Assembly: GCF_020194955.2 (NCBI RefSeq) | Contig: NZ_JAFCIY020000022.1 | Location: 62,001 to 126,000, forward strand | DNA from: Desulfuromonas sp. CSMB_57 | GTDB lineage: Bacteria; Desulfobacterota; Desulfuromonadia; Desulfuromonadales; Syntrophotaleaceae | DNA: 64,000 nt | Reading direction: 5' to 3' | In this document: positions 7,859-17,600 of the stretch, one piece after another | How positions within the stretch are numbered: the first letter of the stretch is position 1 | Layout of the letters: every line of letters starts with the position of its first letter | The notes under the pieces: generated by a model | What the model was told of the DNA's origin: nothing | Database searches by the model: none | The model's input: only the letters and a program-made list of their open reading frames with translations | Translations under genes and position numbers: made by a program

Positions 7859-9916
7859 TCACTTCACTGCGCCTCCAACCTTGCCGGCCAGGCTATGGAC
7901 GCCGTTCAGACGGACCTCCGCCAGAGAATGGTCGCCGAGGGCATACTGTTGTTTTCGGTAAGCCAGGCTGGGCCAGAGCGCGGTGGCGAGGGCATCTTTG
8001 ATCAGCTCCTGGTCCATTTCGCGGACTGGCATGAGCTTCCCGGAACTGAAGCTGAACTGCTGCGCCGGTTTATCGGCCGCATGCACCACCACCTGATTGC
8101 CGCGCATATAGGCATGGGTCGATCCGTATTGCATGATGGCCCGGCCGGGAAATTCTTTGGGGAGTCGCAGCAGATCATGACCGGGCATGGGATGCTCGGA
8201 ACTCAGGCCCATCATGGACAACAGGGTTGGCGCCAGATCCGCCTGGCTGGCGATCTTGGGGTACTCGGCGGGGTCGACGGAACCGCCGAGAATCAGCCCC
8301 GGGATATGAAAGTGTTCTATGGGGATCAGGCTGGGCCCCTTGACGACATCGTCGTGATCGGCGACCACCAGGAACAGGGTGTTGTCCCAATAGTCCGACG
8401 CCCGGGCTTTGCGGAAAAATTCACCCAGGGCATAGTCGGCATAACGGATCGCGTTGGCAACCGTGCCCCGTTCCGTCGTCGGATTCGTTGCCGGGTTGTC
8501 CGGAATGTCGTAGGGGGAATGGTTGGATGAGGTAAAGACCAGGGCAAAAAATGGTGTATCGCCGTGGCGGGTGAATTCCTCGTCGGCCCGCCGGAACAGA
8601 TCGCCATCCGAAACGCCCCAGGTGCCGCGAAAATTCGGGGCCGGATAATCGTTTTCGTCAATGACTCTGTCAAAGCCGTTGGCCAGCAGAAATCCGCGCA
8701 TGTTATCGAAATGACTCTCCCCTCCATAGATGAAATCATTTTGGTAACCAGCTTCCTTAAATATGCGGGCGATGGTGAAAAAGTTGCTTTGGGCCAGTCC
8801 CAGTTTGACCACGCTGCGCGCCGGGCTGGGAAAGAAGCCGGTCGTGACGGCTTCTATTCCCCGAATGGAGCGGGTGCCCGTCGCGTAAAGCTGCTTGAAC
8901 CACAGACCCTGCCCGGCCAGTTGGTCAAGTTGGGGGGTATAGGACTTGCCGCCGAGAGCGCCTACATACTGCGCCCCCAGGCTTTCCTCCAGGATGATAA
9001 CCAGGTTCATGGGCCGCCGGCGTAGGGCCACGGCTGTTTGCCGATGCAGGGTCGGAATCTCGTCGGAGACGAAAGCGCTCGGGGGCAGTTGCATCCCGCG
9101 CCGTATGCGCTGGACGATTTCTTCATCCTCCATCTGCGGATAGATCCTGTTTTTGCCATTCTCGTCCTTCAGGCGGTAGATGGCATATAGGACCGAGTAG
9201 GCGGAATTGAGACACAGTTCGTTGACCAGGTGATCGCTGGAAAATGCCGCCGTACTGGGGTTGGCGGGGCGATGGTCGAAACTGTTGCGCCCGCCGATGA
9301 GCAGCAGGCAAAGCACCAGGGGAAAAACCACCAGACGTTTGCCGAGGCCCCACCGCGCCACCGGTACGACGGGCACCCGAAAGAGCCTGCGAACGCCGAA
9401 GAGCACTGCGGTTGTCAACAGCAGGGCGAACAGAAGCTGGATTCTGAAACCGCCCCAGATGGTCAGGGCGACCTCCTTGGGATGGTTGAGGTATTCGACA
9501 AAGATCCGGTTGGGACGAACATCGTATTGCAGGATAAAGGGCGGGGTGGCCGCCTCCATGAAGACCATGAAGACGAGCCAGAAGGACAGCCAGGCCGCGG
9601 AAATTTTCTGACCAAGGGAGCTTCTGTTCAGAAGTGTGGGAAACAGCAAGAGCCCCAAGGCGATGGGCATCAGCAGGTAGCAGATCAGAATCAGGTCCAT
9701 GCGAATGCCGTAGCCGAGCACCTTCCAGACTCCGTCGACGGTCGCAACCCGCGGCCATTGCCAGATAACCAGACCGAAGCGTGCCAGGCTAAGGAGCCAA
9801 AGGGCCACCCCCAGAAATTTCACAAGGGGGAGCAACGGGCCGGCTGTTTTGGCCACTACAGAAGAAAAACGAGCGAACAGCTTGGGAGAATAATCGAACA
9901 GTGACAGTGGCGACAT
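7859..9916 (-). CDS. LTA synthase-family membrane phosphatase/sulfatase-fold protein
   Basis: 685 residues. Five hydrophobic segments in the first ~230 residues are followed by an extracytoplasmic alkaline-phosphatase/sulfatase-superfamily domain (MNLVIILEESLGAQYVGALG, then TGTRSIRGIEAVTTG, VVADHDDVV, IPIEHFHIPG). In the LtaS/OpgB-like family a Thr in GTRT is the usual nucleophile; here the residue is Ser (about 350). The metal-ligand motifs look intact. Family members transfer glycerol-phosphate or phosphoethanolamine-like groups onto envelope polymers. No LTA is expected in a Gram-negative, so the substrate is open. The start has GAGGAAAG upstream. Confidence 0.82.
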   Translation of the reverse strand: MSPLSLFDYSPKLFARFSSVVAKTAGPLLPLVKFLGVALWLLSLARFGLVIWQWPRVATVDGVWKVLGYGIRMDLILICYLLMPIALGLLLFPTLLNRSSLGQKISAAWLSFWLVFMVFMEAATPPFILQYDVRPNRIFVEYLNHPKEVALTIWGGFRIQLLFALLLTTAVLFGVRRLFRVPVVPVARWGLGKRLVVFPLVLCLLLIGGRNSFDHRPANPSTAAFSSDHLVNELCLNSAYSVLYAIYRLKDENGKNRIYPQMEDEEIVQRIRRGMQLPPSAFVSDEIPTLHRQTAVALRRRPMNLVIILEESLGAQYVGALGGKSYTPQLDQLAGQGLWFKQLYATGTRSIRGIEAVTTGFFPSPARSVVKLGLAQSNFFTIARIFKEAGYQNDFIYGGESHFDNMRGFLLANGFDRVIDENDYPAPNFRGTWGVSDGDLFRRADEEFTRHGDTPFFALVFTSSNHSPYDIPDNPATNPTTERGTVANAIRYADYALGEFFRKARASDYWDNTLFLVVADHDDVVKGPSLIPIEHFHIPGLILGGSVDPAEYPKIASQADLAPTLLSMMGLSSEHPMPGHDLLRLPKEFPGRAIMQYGSTHAYMRGNQVVVHAADKPAQQFSFSSGKLMPVREMDQELIKDALATALWPSLAYRKQQYALGDHSLAEVRLNGVHSLAGKVGGAVK

Positions 9917-10451
9917 GATGATCTTTCCTCACAAGGAAACGAGCGAACACCGATGGAATGCTTTGCGGGAACCATAAACGCACCCGATCCGGAAGGGGCG
10001 ACCAACGCAGGAGGATAGCAAAGCAAAGTGACCTCAAGATGACGGCGAGATTACCCTTTGGTCATCTTGGTTCGGAGCCGGCACGCAGGACCCACGTGCA
10101 GCGGAGTGCGGATGGCGTGGCTGCCCCGATGGCCATGTTAGAGGTAACTATAAGAAAAGCCGAAGGCACTTACGGCCGTTCCGGGTCCATATCCCTCACC
10201 GGGGATTACCCTGGCCAACAATTCCGACCCTCGGCAATTTTATGCGGGTTTTGGAGTTTTTTTACTGAAGGCCAGACGGCCGAGATGACGGCAAGATTCC
10301 GCAACGAAATGGTGTTATGTCTGAGACATATCGGAAGGGAGGTGGCTTGGAATCAGGAAAAGTGAAAAAGGTACGATTGCAATCAAGCAAGCTTGCCCGG
10401 CGGCAGGTCCCTTCTCCACGGAATAACTTGTGGGTTCCGTGAGGGGGGCGG
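9917..10451. other. 535-bp stretch without a convincing gene
   Basis: No frame here shows a known domain, a good ribosome binding site or coding-like composition. It holds a perfect 9-bp inverted repeat (CAAGATGAC 10035-10043 / GTCATCTTG 10061-10069) and an imperfectly repeated GATGACGGC(G/A)AGATT (near 10039 and 10284). It may be decayed DNA flanking the phage-type regulator island. Confidence 0.45.
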
Positions 10452-10904
10452 CTATGCCCGGCCTTGCGATCCCATTGGCTTTTTCTTTTGGCGGCAGGTG
10501 AGCCAGGCCGTCATGATTTCAGCTTCGACACGCTTACGTTCATCTTCAGGCAGGTCGCGCAACATTTCCATGATGGCCGCCTCCTCGGCAGTGAGCTGAA
10601 AGGGGCCCCTGCCGGTTCGCATCGGCGCGTCGGCGATAACCATTCCCTCCAATTCCGAGCCCGGTGGAGCCGCCTCGGGATTACCCCTTGGGGGTCGCAT
10701 TTCTCCTGTTCCGAGCTTGAGCCACTCGAAACTTACGTTCGCGAGTGCGGCGATTCTGGCGATGCTGCCATCCGGCACGCAACCCCGTTTGCGCCAGGTG
10801 CTGCCGGCTGCAGTGGAAAAACCAGATATTCTCAACATTTCCGCCATGTTTCTGGCGCCGAGGGCTTGGATCATCCTGGAAATTATCTGATCAACAGTTG
10901 TCAT
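10452..10904 (-). CDS. CI-like phage repressor (HTH only)
   Basis: 150 residues from MTTVDQIISRMIQALGARN. The first ~70 residues fit the Phage_CI_repr helix-turn-helix family (MAEMLRISGFSTAAGSTWRKRG, then VPDGSIARIAALANVSFEWL). The C-terminal ~80 residues have no S24/LexA-type peptidase motif, so it is not an obviously self-cleaving repressor. A TTG two codons upstream (10910) is an alternative start; neither has a strong ribosome binding site. It is divergent from the small gene at 11060 across a palindrome-rich region, the classic layout of a phage genetic switch. Confidence 0.7.
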   Translation of the reverse strand: MTTVDQIISRMIQALGARNMAEMLRISGFSTAAGSTWRKRGCVPDGSIARIAALANVSFEWLKLGTGEMRPPRGNPEAAPPGSELEGMVIADAPMRTGRGPFQLTAEEAAIMEMLRDLPEDERKRVEAEIMTAWLTCRQKKKPMGSQGRA

Positions 10905-10977
10905 GTTCAAGGTATTTCTATTGACAAGCTAACAAAAGATAGTTATTGTTGAAAAAAATAATTAATGCAACACGACC

Positions 10978-11012
10978 AATGATGCCACACATTTTTCTAA
11001 ATTCGCATCATT
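10978..11012. promoter_or_regulatory. Long-spaced inverted repeat, candidate operator
   Basis: Perfect 8-bp arms AATGATGC (10978-10985) and GCATCATT (11005-11012) separated by 19 nt, in the AT-rich divergent region between the CI-like repressor and the small gene at 11060. A repressor operator is inferred. Confidence 0.45.
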
Positions 11013-11019
11013 TCCAAAA

Positions 11020-11035
11020 ATGTCAGCACTGACAT
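11020..11035. promoter_or_regulatory. 16-bp palindrome, candidate operator
   Basis: ATGTCAG-CA-CTGACAT is a perfect palindrome apart from its 2-nt centre, 25 nt upstream of the start of the small gene at 11060. Likely bound by the CI-like protein or by the product of the 11060 gene (inference). Confidence 0.5.
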
Positions 11036-11059
11036 TAACAACAACTAGGGGTTTCCGCA

Positions 11060-11311
11060 ATGAAATTCACTCCCGCCGTACAGGTTGATTCGCCTGCCAC
11101 CGCTGCAGCGGTTCGACGCCGCTACGGGTCGGTACGGGAGTTCTGTCGGCAGGTCGCCGTGCATCCCGATACTTTTTACCTCGCTTTGCGCGGCAAGCGG
11201 GGCAGAATTCGCAGGGACAGCAATGCGGCACGGATTCTTAAACGGTTGGAAGCGGAGGGCTTGCTGGTTCGGGGCCTGGAAATGACCCCGCCCCTGGCCA
11301 AAGGCCTGTGA
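11060..11311 (+). CDS. Small phage-type DNA-binding protein (Cro/Ner- or BcepMu gp16-like)
   Basis: 83 residues. The middle (RRRYGSVREFCRQVAVHPDTFYLALRGKRGR, about 20-50) reads as a helix-turn-helix with a basic tail, of the kind seen in phage early regulators such as BcepMu gp16-type proteins. Assignment is by pattern only. It is transcribed away from the CI-like repressor, so it may act as its antagonist. No other phage structural or replication genes lie nearby, so the pair may be a remnant or a domesticated switch. Confidence 0.6.
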   Translation: MKFTPAVQVDSPATAAAVRRRYGSVREFCRQVAVHPDTFYLALRGKRGRIRRDSNAARILKRLEAEGLLVRGLEMTPPLAKGL

Positions 11312-11424
11312 GGAGCATCGGGTGGCTTGCCTGTTTCAGGCCAAACAGTGGATGAAGAGGTGCCGAACTTTTCGGTGCCGCAGTCTTGGTCAGGCAGCGG
11401 GCCGAAGGCTACGGGGGAAATATT

Positions 11425-11613
11425 ATGTTGATCGTTGTTTGCATGTTTTGCCAGTCAACCTATGCCCACAAACCTGGTCGTGGTGTGTCGGGCATCTCCC
11501 ATGGCGTGTGCCCGATCTGCGAACCGTTTGCCTTGGAATGGCTCGAGGGGGGGAGGCCGGTTGCCACCGATTGGCCGCTGCAAAAACGGATAATACCCCC
11601 GGCGGGGGGATGA
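11425..11613 (+). CDS. Small zinc-ribbon-like protein
   Basis: 62 residues from MLIVVCMFCQSTYAHKPGRG. Two CxxC pairs (CMFC at 6-9 and CPIC at about 31-34) around GVSGISHGVCP suggest one bound zinc. GGGGGA lies about 6 nt before the ATG. Similar short proteins with a GVSHxxCPxC signature occur in sulfur/metal-reducing delta-proteobacteria (recollection, not a search). Function unknown. It lies 113 nt downstream of the small DNA-binding gene and converges on the large receptor gene. Confidence 0.6.
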   Translation: MLIVVCMFCQSTYAHKPGRGVSGISHGVCPICEPFALEWLEGGRPVATDWPLQKRIIPPAGG

Positions 11614-11698
11614 GAAAGAAGGACCACCGGTTTGCCGACGCAGAAAATATTCAGCTGCGACCAGCGGCTACGGGAAAGCAGGACCCTGCAGCCGTCCT

Positions 11699-14600
11699 TC
11701 ACACGGGCCAAGACGATTCGCCCTGCTCTTCGCTCGTCAGTCCATCCTGCCGTTGCAGACGGCCGAGCAATTCTTGAATGACGGCAAGGGGTTGGGGACG
11801 GCCGAAGTAATACCCCTGGGCCAACTCGCAGTTCTGATTGATGAGAAAAGCCGCTTGTTCGGCGGTTTCCACCCCTTCCGCCACCACCTTTATGCCCAGG
11901 CTCTGGGCCATGCGAATGATGGTGGTGACCAGGATCGCATCCTGCTGGCTGTGACAGACCTGTTCCAGGAAGGCGCGATCGATTTTCAGCTTGTCGATGC
12001 GGAACCGTTTCAGGTAGCTGAGGCTGGAATAGCCGGTGCCGAAGTCATCGAGGATCAGGCCGACACCGATGTCCTTGAGGGCATTCATGACTCTTTCCAC
12101 GGATGTCGAGCTCTCCAGGAAGATGCTTTCCGTCACTTCCAACTCCAGTTGCTGCGGCGGCAGGGCATAGTATCTGAGCATGCGGGCGACAAAATCCGGA
12201 AAATCGGTCTGAAACAGCTGCCTTGGAGAGACGTTGACCGAAACCGGCAGGGGCGGCAGGCCGAGTTGATGCCAGGTCCTCATATCCCGGCAGGCATGCT
12301 GCAGCACGCGCTGGCCGAGGGATACGATGAGGTTGGATTCCTCGGCCACGGCAATGAACTCGCCGGGTGGGATCAGGCCTCTCTCCGGGTGGCGCCAGCG
12401 CACCAACGCCTCCATGCCGGCCATGCGTGTTTCCGGCAGGCGGATGATGGGCTGATAGTGCACTTCCAGTTCATCGTTTAACAGGGCCTGGCGCAATTCC
12501 TTTTCGACGGTCAGTCGGTGCTGGATCCGCCGGTTGATCTCCTGGTGGAAAAACTGCACGTTGTTACGGCCGGATTCCTTGGCGAAATACATGGCGGCGT
12601 CGGCATGTTCGAACAGGGTGGCGAAGTCGCGGCCATCCTCCGGGAACATGGCGATGCCCATGCTGGCACTGATGGCATGGAACGTGTCGTCAAGTTTGAA
12701 GCGGGGTTCGAAACAGAGCAGAACCTTTTGAATCAAGGCGCTGACGGCGCCGTTTTCCTGCAGGTCGGTGAACAGGATGATGAATTCATCGCCGCCGATG
12801 CGACATACCGTGTCGCCGGCACGGACGGCGCCCTTGAGCCGACCGGCCACTTCGCATAACAGCTGATCCCCCAGTCGGTGTCCGTGGGTATCGTTGATGG
12901 CTTTGAAGCTGTCCAGATCCAGGACGCACAGGGCCAGCCGGGTGTGGGTGCGCAGGGCGTGATGGCTGGCTTGCTCGAAGCGTTCGGCAAACAGGGTGCG
13001 GTTGGCCAGGCCGGTCAACTGGTCGTGGTGGGCCAGGGCGGCGATTTTTTCCTGGTACTGCTTCTGCTCGGCGATGAAACGGGCCTGTTGCACATTCTGG
13101 TAGGCCGAAAGGGACAGTTGTCTGGCCAGGGTGTACAGAGCCTGGGCCACCTTCGTGAACTGGTCCCGGGACATGACGGGAAGTTCCCGAAATGCTTCGG
13201 CCATCCGCTCCTCATCCCCGCCGATTTTCCGGGCGTAGGACCTAATCTGGTCCTCGGTGTGGCTGGGGTCGCGAACCTGGCCGACCAGCCAGTTGGCAAG
13301 ATGGCGGCCGTCGACGAGAATGGCGGCGCCGGCGTCCCAGAGACCGGCGCTGAGGCAGCGCGCAATGGTCGGCCCCCGTTCGGAGGGTTTACCAAGTTCA
13401 GCATCGGAGCGTCGGCAATTGGCGCGCCCCGTTTCGGTTCGGCGCACGAAGTCCTTGCAAAGGCGGCAGAAATTGCTCGGCGCGGTGATGGGGGTGCCGT
13501 CCGGCGCGACAATCATCGCGCCGACACCGGTGGCCTGTGCGAAATCGTCCTGCAGGCGCTGGATGTCCTGCAGGTTGAAAAGCTCCTCGAAAGTGATGGT
13601 CGCGGCGCTCTCTTCGAGGGGACGGGTCAGGGCCAGGATGCGTTTTTCCAGGGCTTCCTCGGCCCGTTTCTTGTCCGTGACGTCATGGACAATGGAATAG
13701 AGCAGGGAGCGGTCGGCCACCTGTACCGGACCGCTGAAGACTTCCACGTCACGCACCGAACCGTCGGCCCGGCGATGGCGAAACGTGAAGGAGCCCTTTT
13801 CCTGGCGCTGGGCACGGGCCATTTCGGCCCGAATTTCGCCGGGAGTCAGGGTATTGATGTCGGCCATATTTTTATGGATGAGTTCTTCCCGGCGCCAGCC
13901 GTACCAGGCGAACGCCGCCGGGTTGGCATCGACCACGGCACCGGCGGCGGGATCGATGACCAGCATCACGGCATGGTTGTTCTCGAACAGGTTGCGATAG
14001 CGGGCTTCGCTTTCGGCCAGCTGTTTTTCCATCTGCTTGCGTTCCGTGATGTCGATGATGATGCCTTCGATGGCCTCCGCGACGTCGTCCTCGGCAAAAA
14101 CCCCGATGCCCTGCTCCCAAACCCAGCGTTCGGCGCCGCCGGCGGTACGAATGCGGAATTCGATCTGAAAGTGTTGCCTTGCCTGCAGGGCCGCCTGCAC
14201 CGATTGCCAGACTTGCCGACGGTCGTCCGGATGGATGATGTCGATGTAGAACCCCTGGAGTTCTTCCGGTGAATAGCCGGTCAGGGCGCGGCAGCCCTCG
14301 CTGATGAACTCCATGGTCCAGTTGGCATCGTTGCGGCAGCGGTAGGCCATGCCGGGCAGGTTGCCCATCCAGTTGGAGAGTTGCCTTTCGTTTTCCCGCA
14401 GGGCTTGTTCCGCCTGCTTGCGGGCGGAGATATCCAGGGCGGTGAAAGTCACACCCTTGGACCAGTCCGTCGGATCCAGGGGCGTGGAGGCCAACAGGAT
14501 ATGGATGATGGCGCCGTCCCTGCGTCGCCAGCGGGTTTCGACGACCCCTGTGCCCAGTTCGCTGATCTGTTCATACTTTTCCCTGCCGACGCGATCGTAT

Positions 14601-17600
14601 TCTTCCGTTGACGGGTAAAGCATGCGTGCGCTTCGGCCGACGAGTTCCTCCTCCCCATAGCCGGTCATTTCGCAGATGCGCCGGTTCACTTCCTGGAAAA
14701 CCCGGTCCTTGACCACGCCGATCCCCGTCGGGGCCACGCGGAACACGCTCTGCAGGCGTTCTTCGCCGGCGCGGAGTTCGATCTCCGCCTGCTTGCGGTC
14801 GGTGATATCCAGATGGGTGCCGGCCATCCAGAGGGGTTGGCCATCCTCGGTCCACTTCGCCACCTTGCCGCGATCCAGGATCCAAATCCAGTGGCCCTGC
14901 CGGTGCCGCATGCGGACTTCGCATTCGTAGTATTCGGTTTCGCCGCCGAAATGGCGTTCCAGGGCGTCACCAGTCCGTTGGCGGTCATCAGGATGGAGCA
15001 GGTTCTCCCAGGTTGCAATGCTGATCGGTGCCAGTTCCGCCAAGGAGTAACCGATCATTTCGGCCCAGCGCTCGTTGAACCGGGTCTCGCCGGTTTGCAC
15101 GTTCCATTCCCAGGTGCCTACCCCCGTGCCCCACAGGACCTGGGCCAGGCGTTGGCGTTCTTCCTGCAACTGCTGCCGTTGCCGATAGGCCTCCGTCACA
15201 TCGCGAAACACCAGGACGGCGCCGATGACGACCCCCGACAAGTCGCGAATGGGGGCACAGCTGTCGGCGATGTGGTATTCCGTGCCGTCGCGACGGATGA
15301 GCACCGTGTGGTTGGCCAGATCGACGGACACCCCGTCACGCAGGGACAGGGTGGCCGGGTTGTCCACCACGGCTCGGGTTTCGGCATGGACGATGTGGAA
15401 GATCTCCTCCATGGGACGGCCCGCGGCATCGGTTTCATCCCAGCCCGTCAGTTCGGCAGCCACCCGGTTGAGGCTGACGACCCGTCCGGCGGAATCGGTG
15501 CTGATGACCCCGTCGCCGATGGAGGCCAGGGTCGCCGCCAGGCGCTGCTCGCTTTGCCGCAAGGCTTGCTCGGCCTGTTTGCGGTGGGTGATATCGGTAA
15601 AAACCGTGGCAAAGCGACCGGGGCTGGGTTGATAGGCATGAATCAGGAAATACCGGCCCAACTGGCTGGAGAACTGCTCGAAGCTGACGGAACCGCCCTG
15701 CACGGCGATTTTTCCGAAGGTTTCGATGAATACGGACTCGGTGCCGGGCAATACCTCGGTGACCCGGCGCCCGAGAATGTTGGCCGTCCGCAATCCGGTG
15801 TGGGTTTCGAAAGCCGGGTTGGCTTCCAGAAAAATGTAATCCACCGGGCGACCGTCTTCATCCAGCAGGATCTCGTGGAGGGCCACGGCGGACACGGCAT
15901 GTTCCACCAACAGACGATATTTTTCCTCCCGGTCCCGCAATTCCTGCCGCTGTCGATAGGCCTCCGTCACATCGCGAAACACCAGGACGGCGCCGATGAC
16001 GGCGCCTGACAGATCGCGGATGGGCGCGCAGCTGTCGGCGATGTGGTATTCCGCGCCGTCGCGACGGATGAGCACCGTGTGGTTGGCCAGATCGACGGAC
16101 ACCCCGTCACGCAGGGACAGGGTAGCCGGATTGTCCGCCACGGCTCGGGTTTCGGCATGGACGATGTGGAAGATCTCTTCGATGGGGCGGCCCGCGGCTT
16201 CGGTTTCGTTCCAGCCCGTCAGTTCGGAAGCCACCCGGTTGAGGCTGACGACCCGTCCGGCGGCATCGGTGCTGATGACCCCGTCGCCGATGGAAGCCAG
16301 GGTCGCCGCCAGGCGCTGCTCGCTTTGCCGCAAGGCGGTCTGTTGAGTGCGTAGGCCTGCGTCGGTGCGACGCAGCCAAAGGATCATCAGGCCCAGCGAT
16401 GCTGCCAGGATGACCGCGGCGGCAGAGCCTCCCAGGGTCGCCAGTTGATGAAAAGCCCGCTTGTCGGGCGTGATGTCGGTCATGACCAAAAGCCGGCCGA
16501 CCTCCTTGCCGCCGGCATCCATCAAGGGGCTGGCGGCAACGCGCCAGGTGCCGCTGCCCTGAGTCACCTCGCCATGGGTCCTGGAAAAGTCGTGGCCGAC
16601 GACGGAAGGGTGATCGGCGAAGGGCAGAAAGACATCGGGCAAACGACCTTGGGAAGCATAGGCGATGGCGCCGTGGGGCAGCCGCGCCCAATCGGCGTGC
16701 CGGCCGCCATGCGTCATGGAGGCCTCCCATTGCCGCTGCTTCAGGAATTTTTTATGCAGGACCACGGCCAGGTGGCTGCCGGACTGGATGTGCCGTTCAT
16801 GGAGGATTTCCGCCAGATCTTTACCGAGTTCCACAAAACCCAGCAACCTGTTTTGCACCACCACGGGCTGGACGACCCGCAATGTCAGGTCGCCGATCTG
16901 GCCGATTTCGATGCCGGAGACAGCCTTGCCGGTGCGTTCGGCTTCCTGCAGGGTAAAGCGGTCTATCCGGTCATCCTTGAGATCGGGCTGGTGGAGACGC
17001 AACAGCGCCGTGCGATCCGGATTGATGAAGGTGAAATGCGTCAGGCTGTTGGTCTGGCGCATGGTGTCGAACACGTCCTGCAATTCGGCGCGCAGGCGGC
17101 GGCCGTCCGCATGGTGGAAGGCTTGCACCACCCGCGGGTCCGTCGCCATGGATTGGAGTGCCGTGGCAAGGGCGGTGGAGTGGTTTTTCAGATCCACCTG
17201 CAGTTCGCCGGCAATCGCAGCCTGCAGGGAATCCAATCTACGGCTGGTGGCCGCCTGGTATTGGACCCACAGCAACCCGCCGGCGCCTGCCACGAGCAGC
17301 ACCACCATGGTGGTCAGGGGCGGCAGCATCCGCCGCAGGACGGGTTTCGGCTTTGTCTCAGCACGGCGCAAGGCCGCCAGCGCCAGCAACATGCCGATGA
17401 GCAGCATCTGGGTCAGCCCCACGGGCACGGCGGCTTTGCCGGCGACCTCCCATTTCCAGGTACGGGCTTCCGTATCGATGGCCAGGAGGGCAAGGATGCG
17501 GCCGGTTCGGGGATCCCGCAAGGGAACACAGGCGCTGACGAAGGTGCCCCATCGATCCGAAAAGGGTCCCGCCACGGCGGGTCGGCCGGCATGCCATGCT

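Noticed and set aside
9958-10365. 135-codon plus-strand frame
   Set aside because: No domain, no ribosome binding site, low-complexity basic composition; treated as chance.
11312-11424. Possible c-di-GMP (GEMM) riboswitch near GCCGAAGGCTACGGGGG
   Set aside because: The conserved GEMM core segments and the paired stems could not be found, so the resemblance is superficial.
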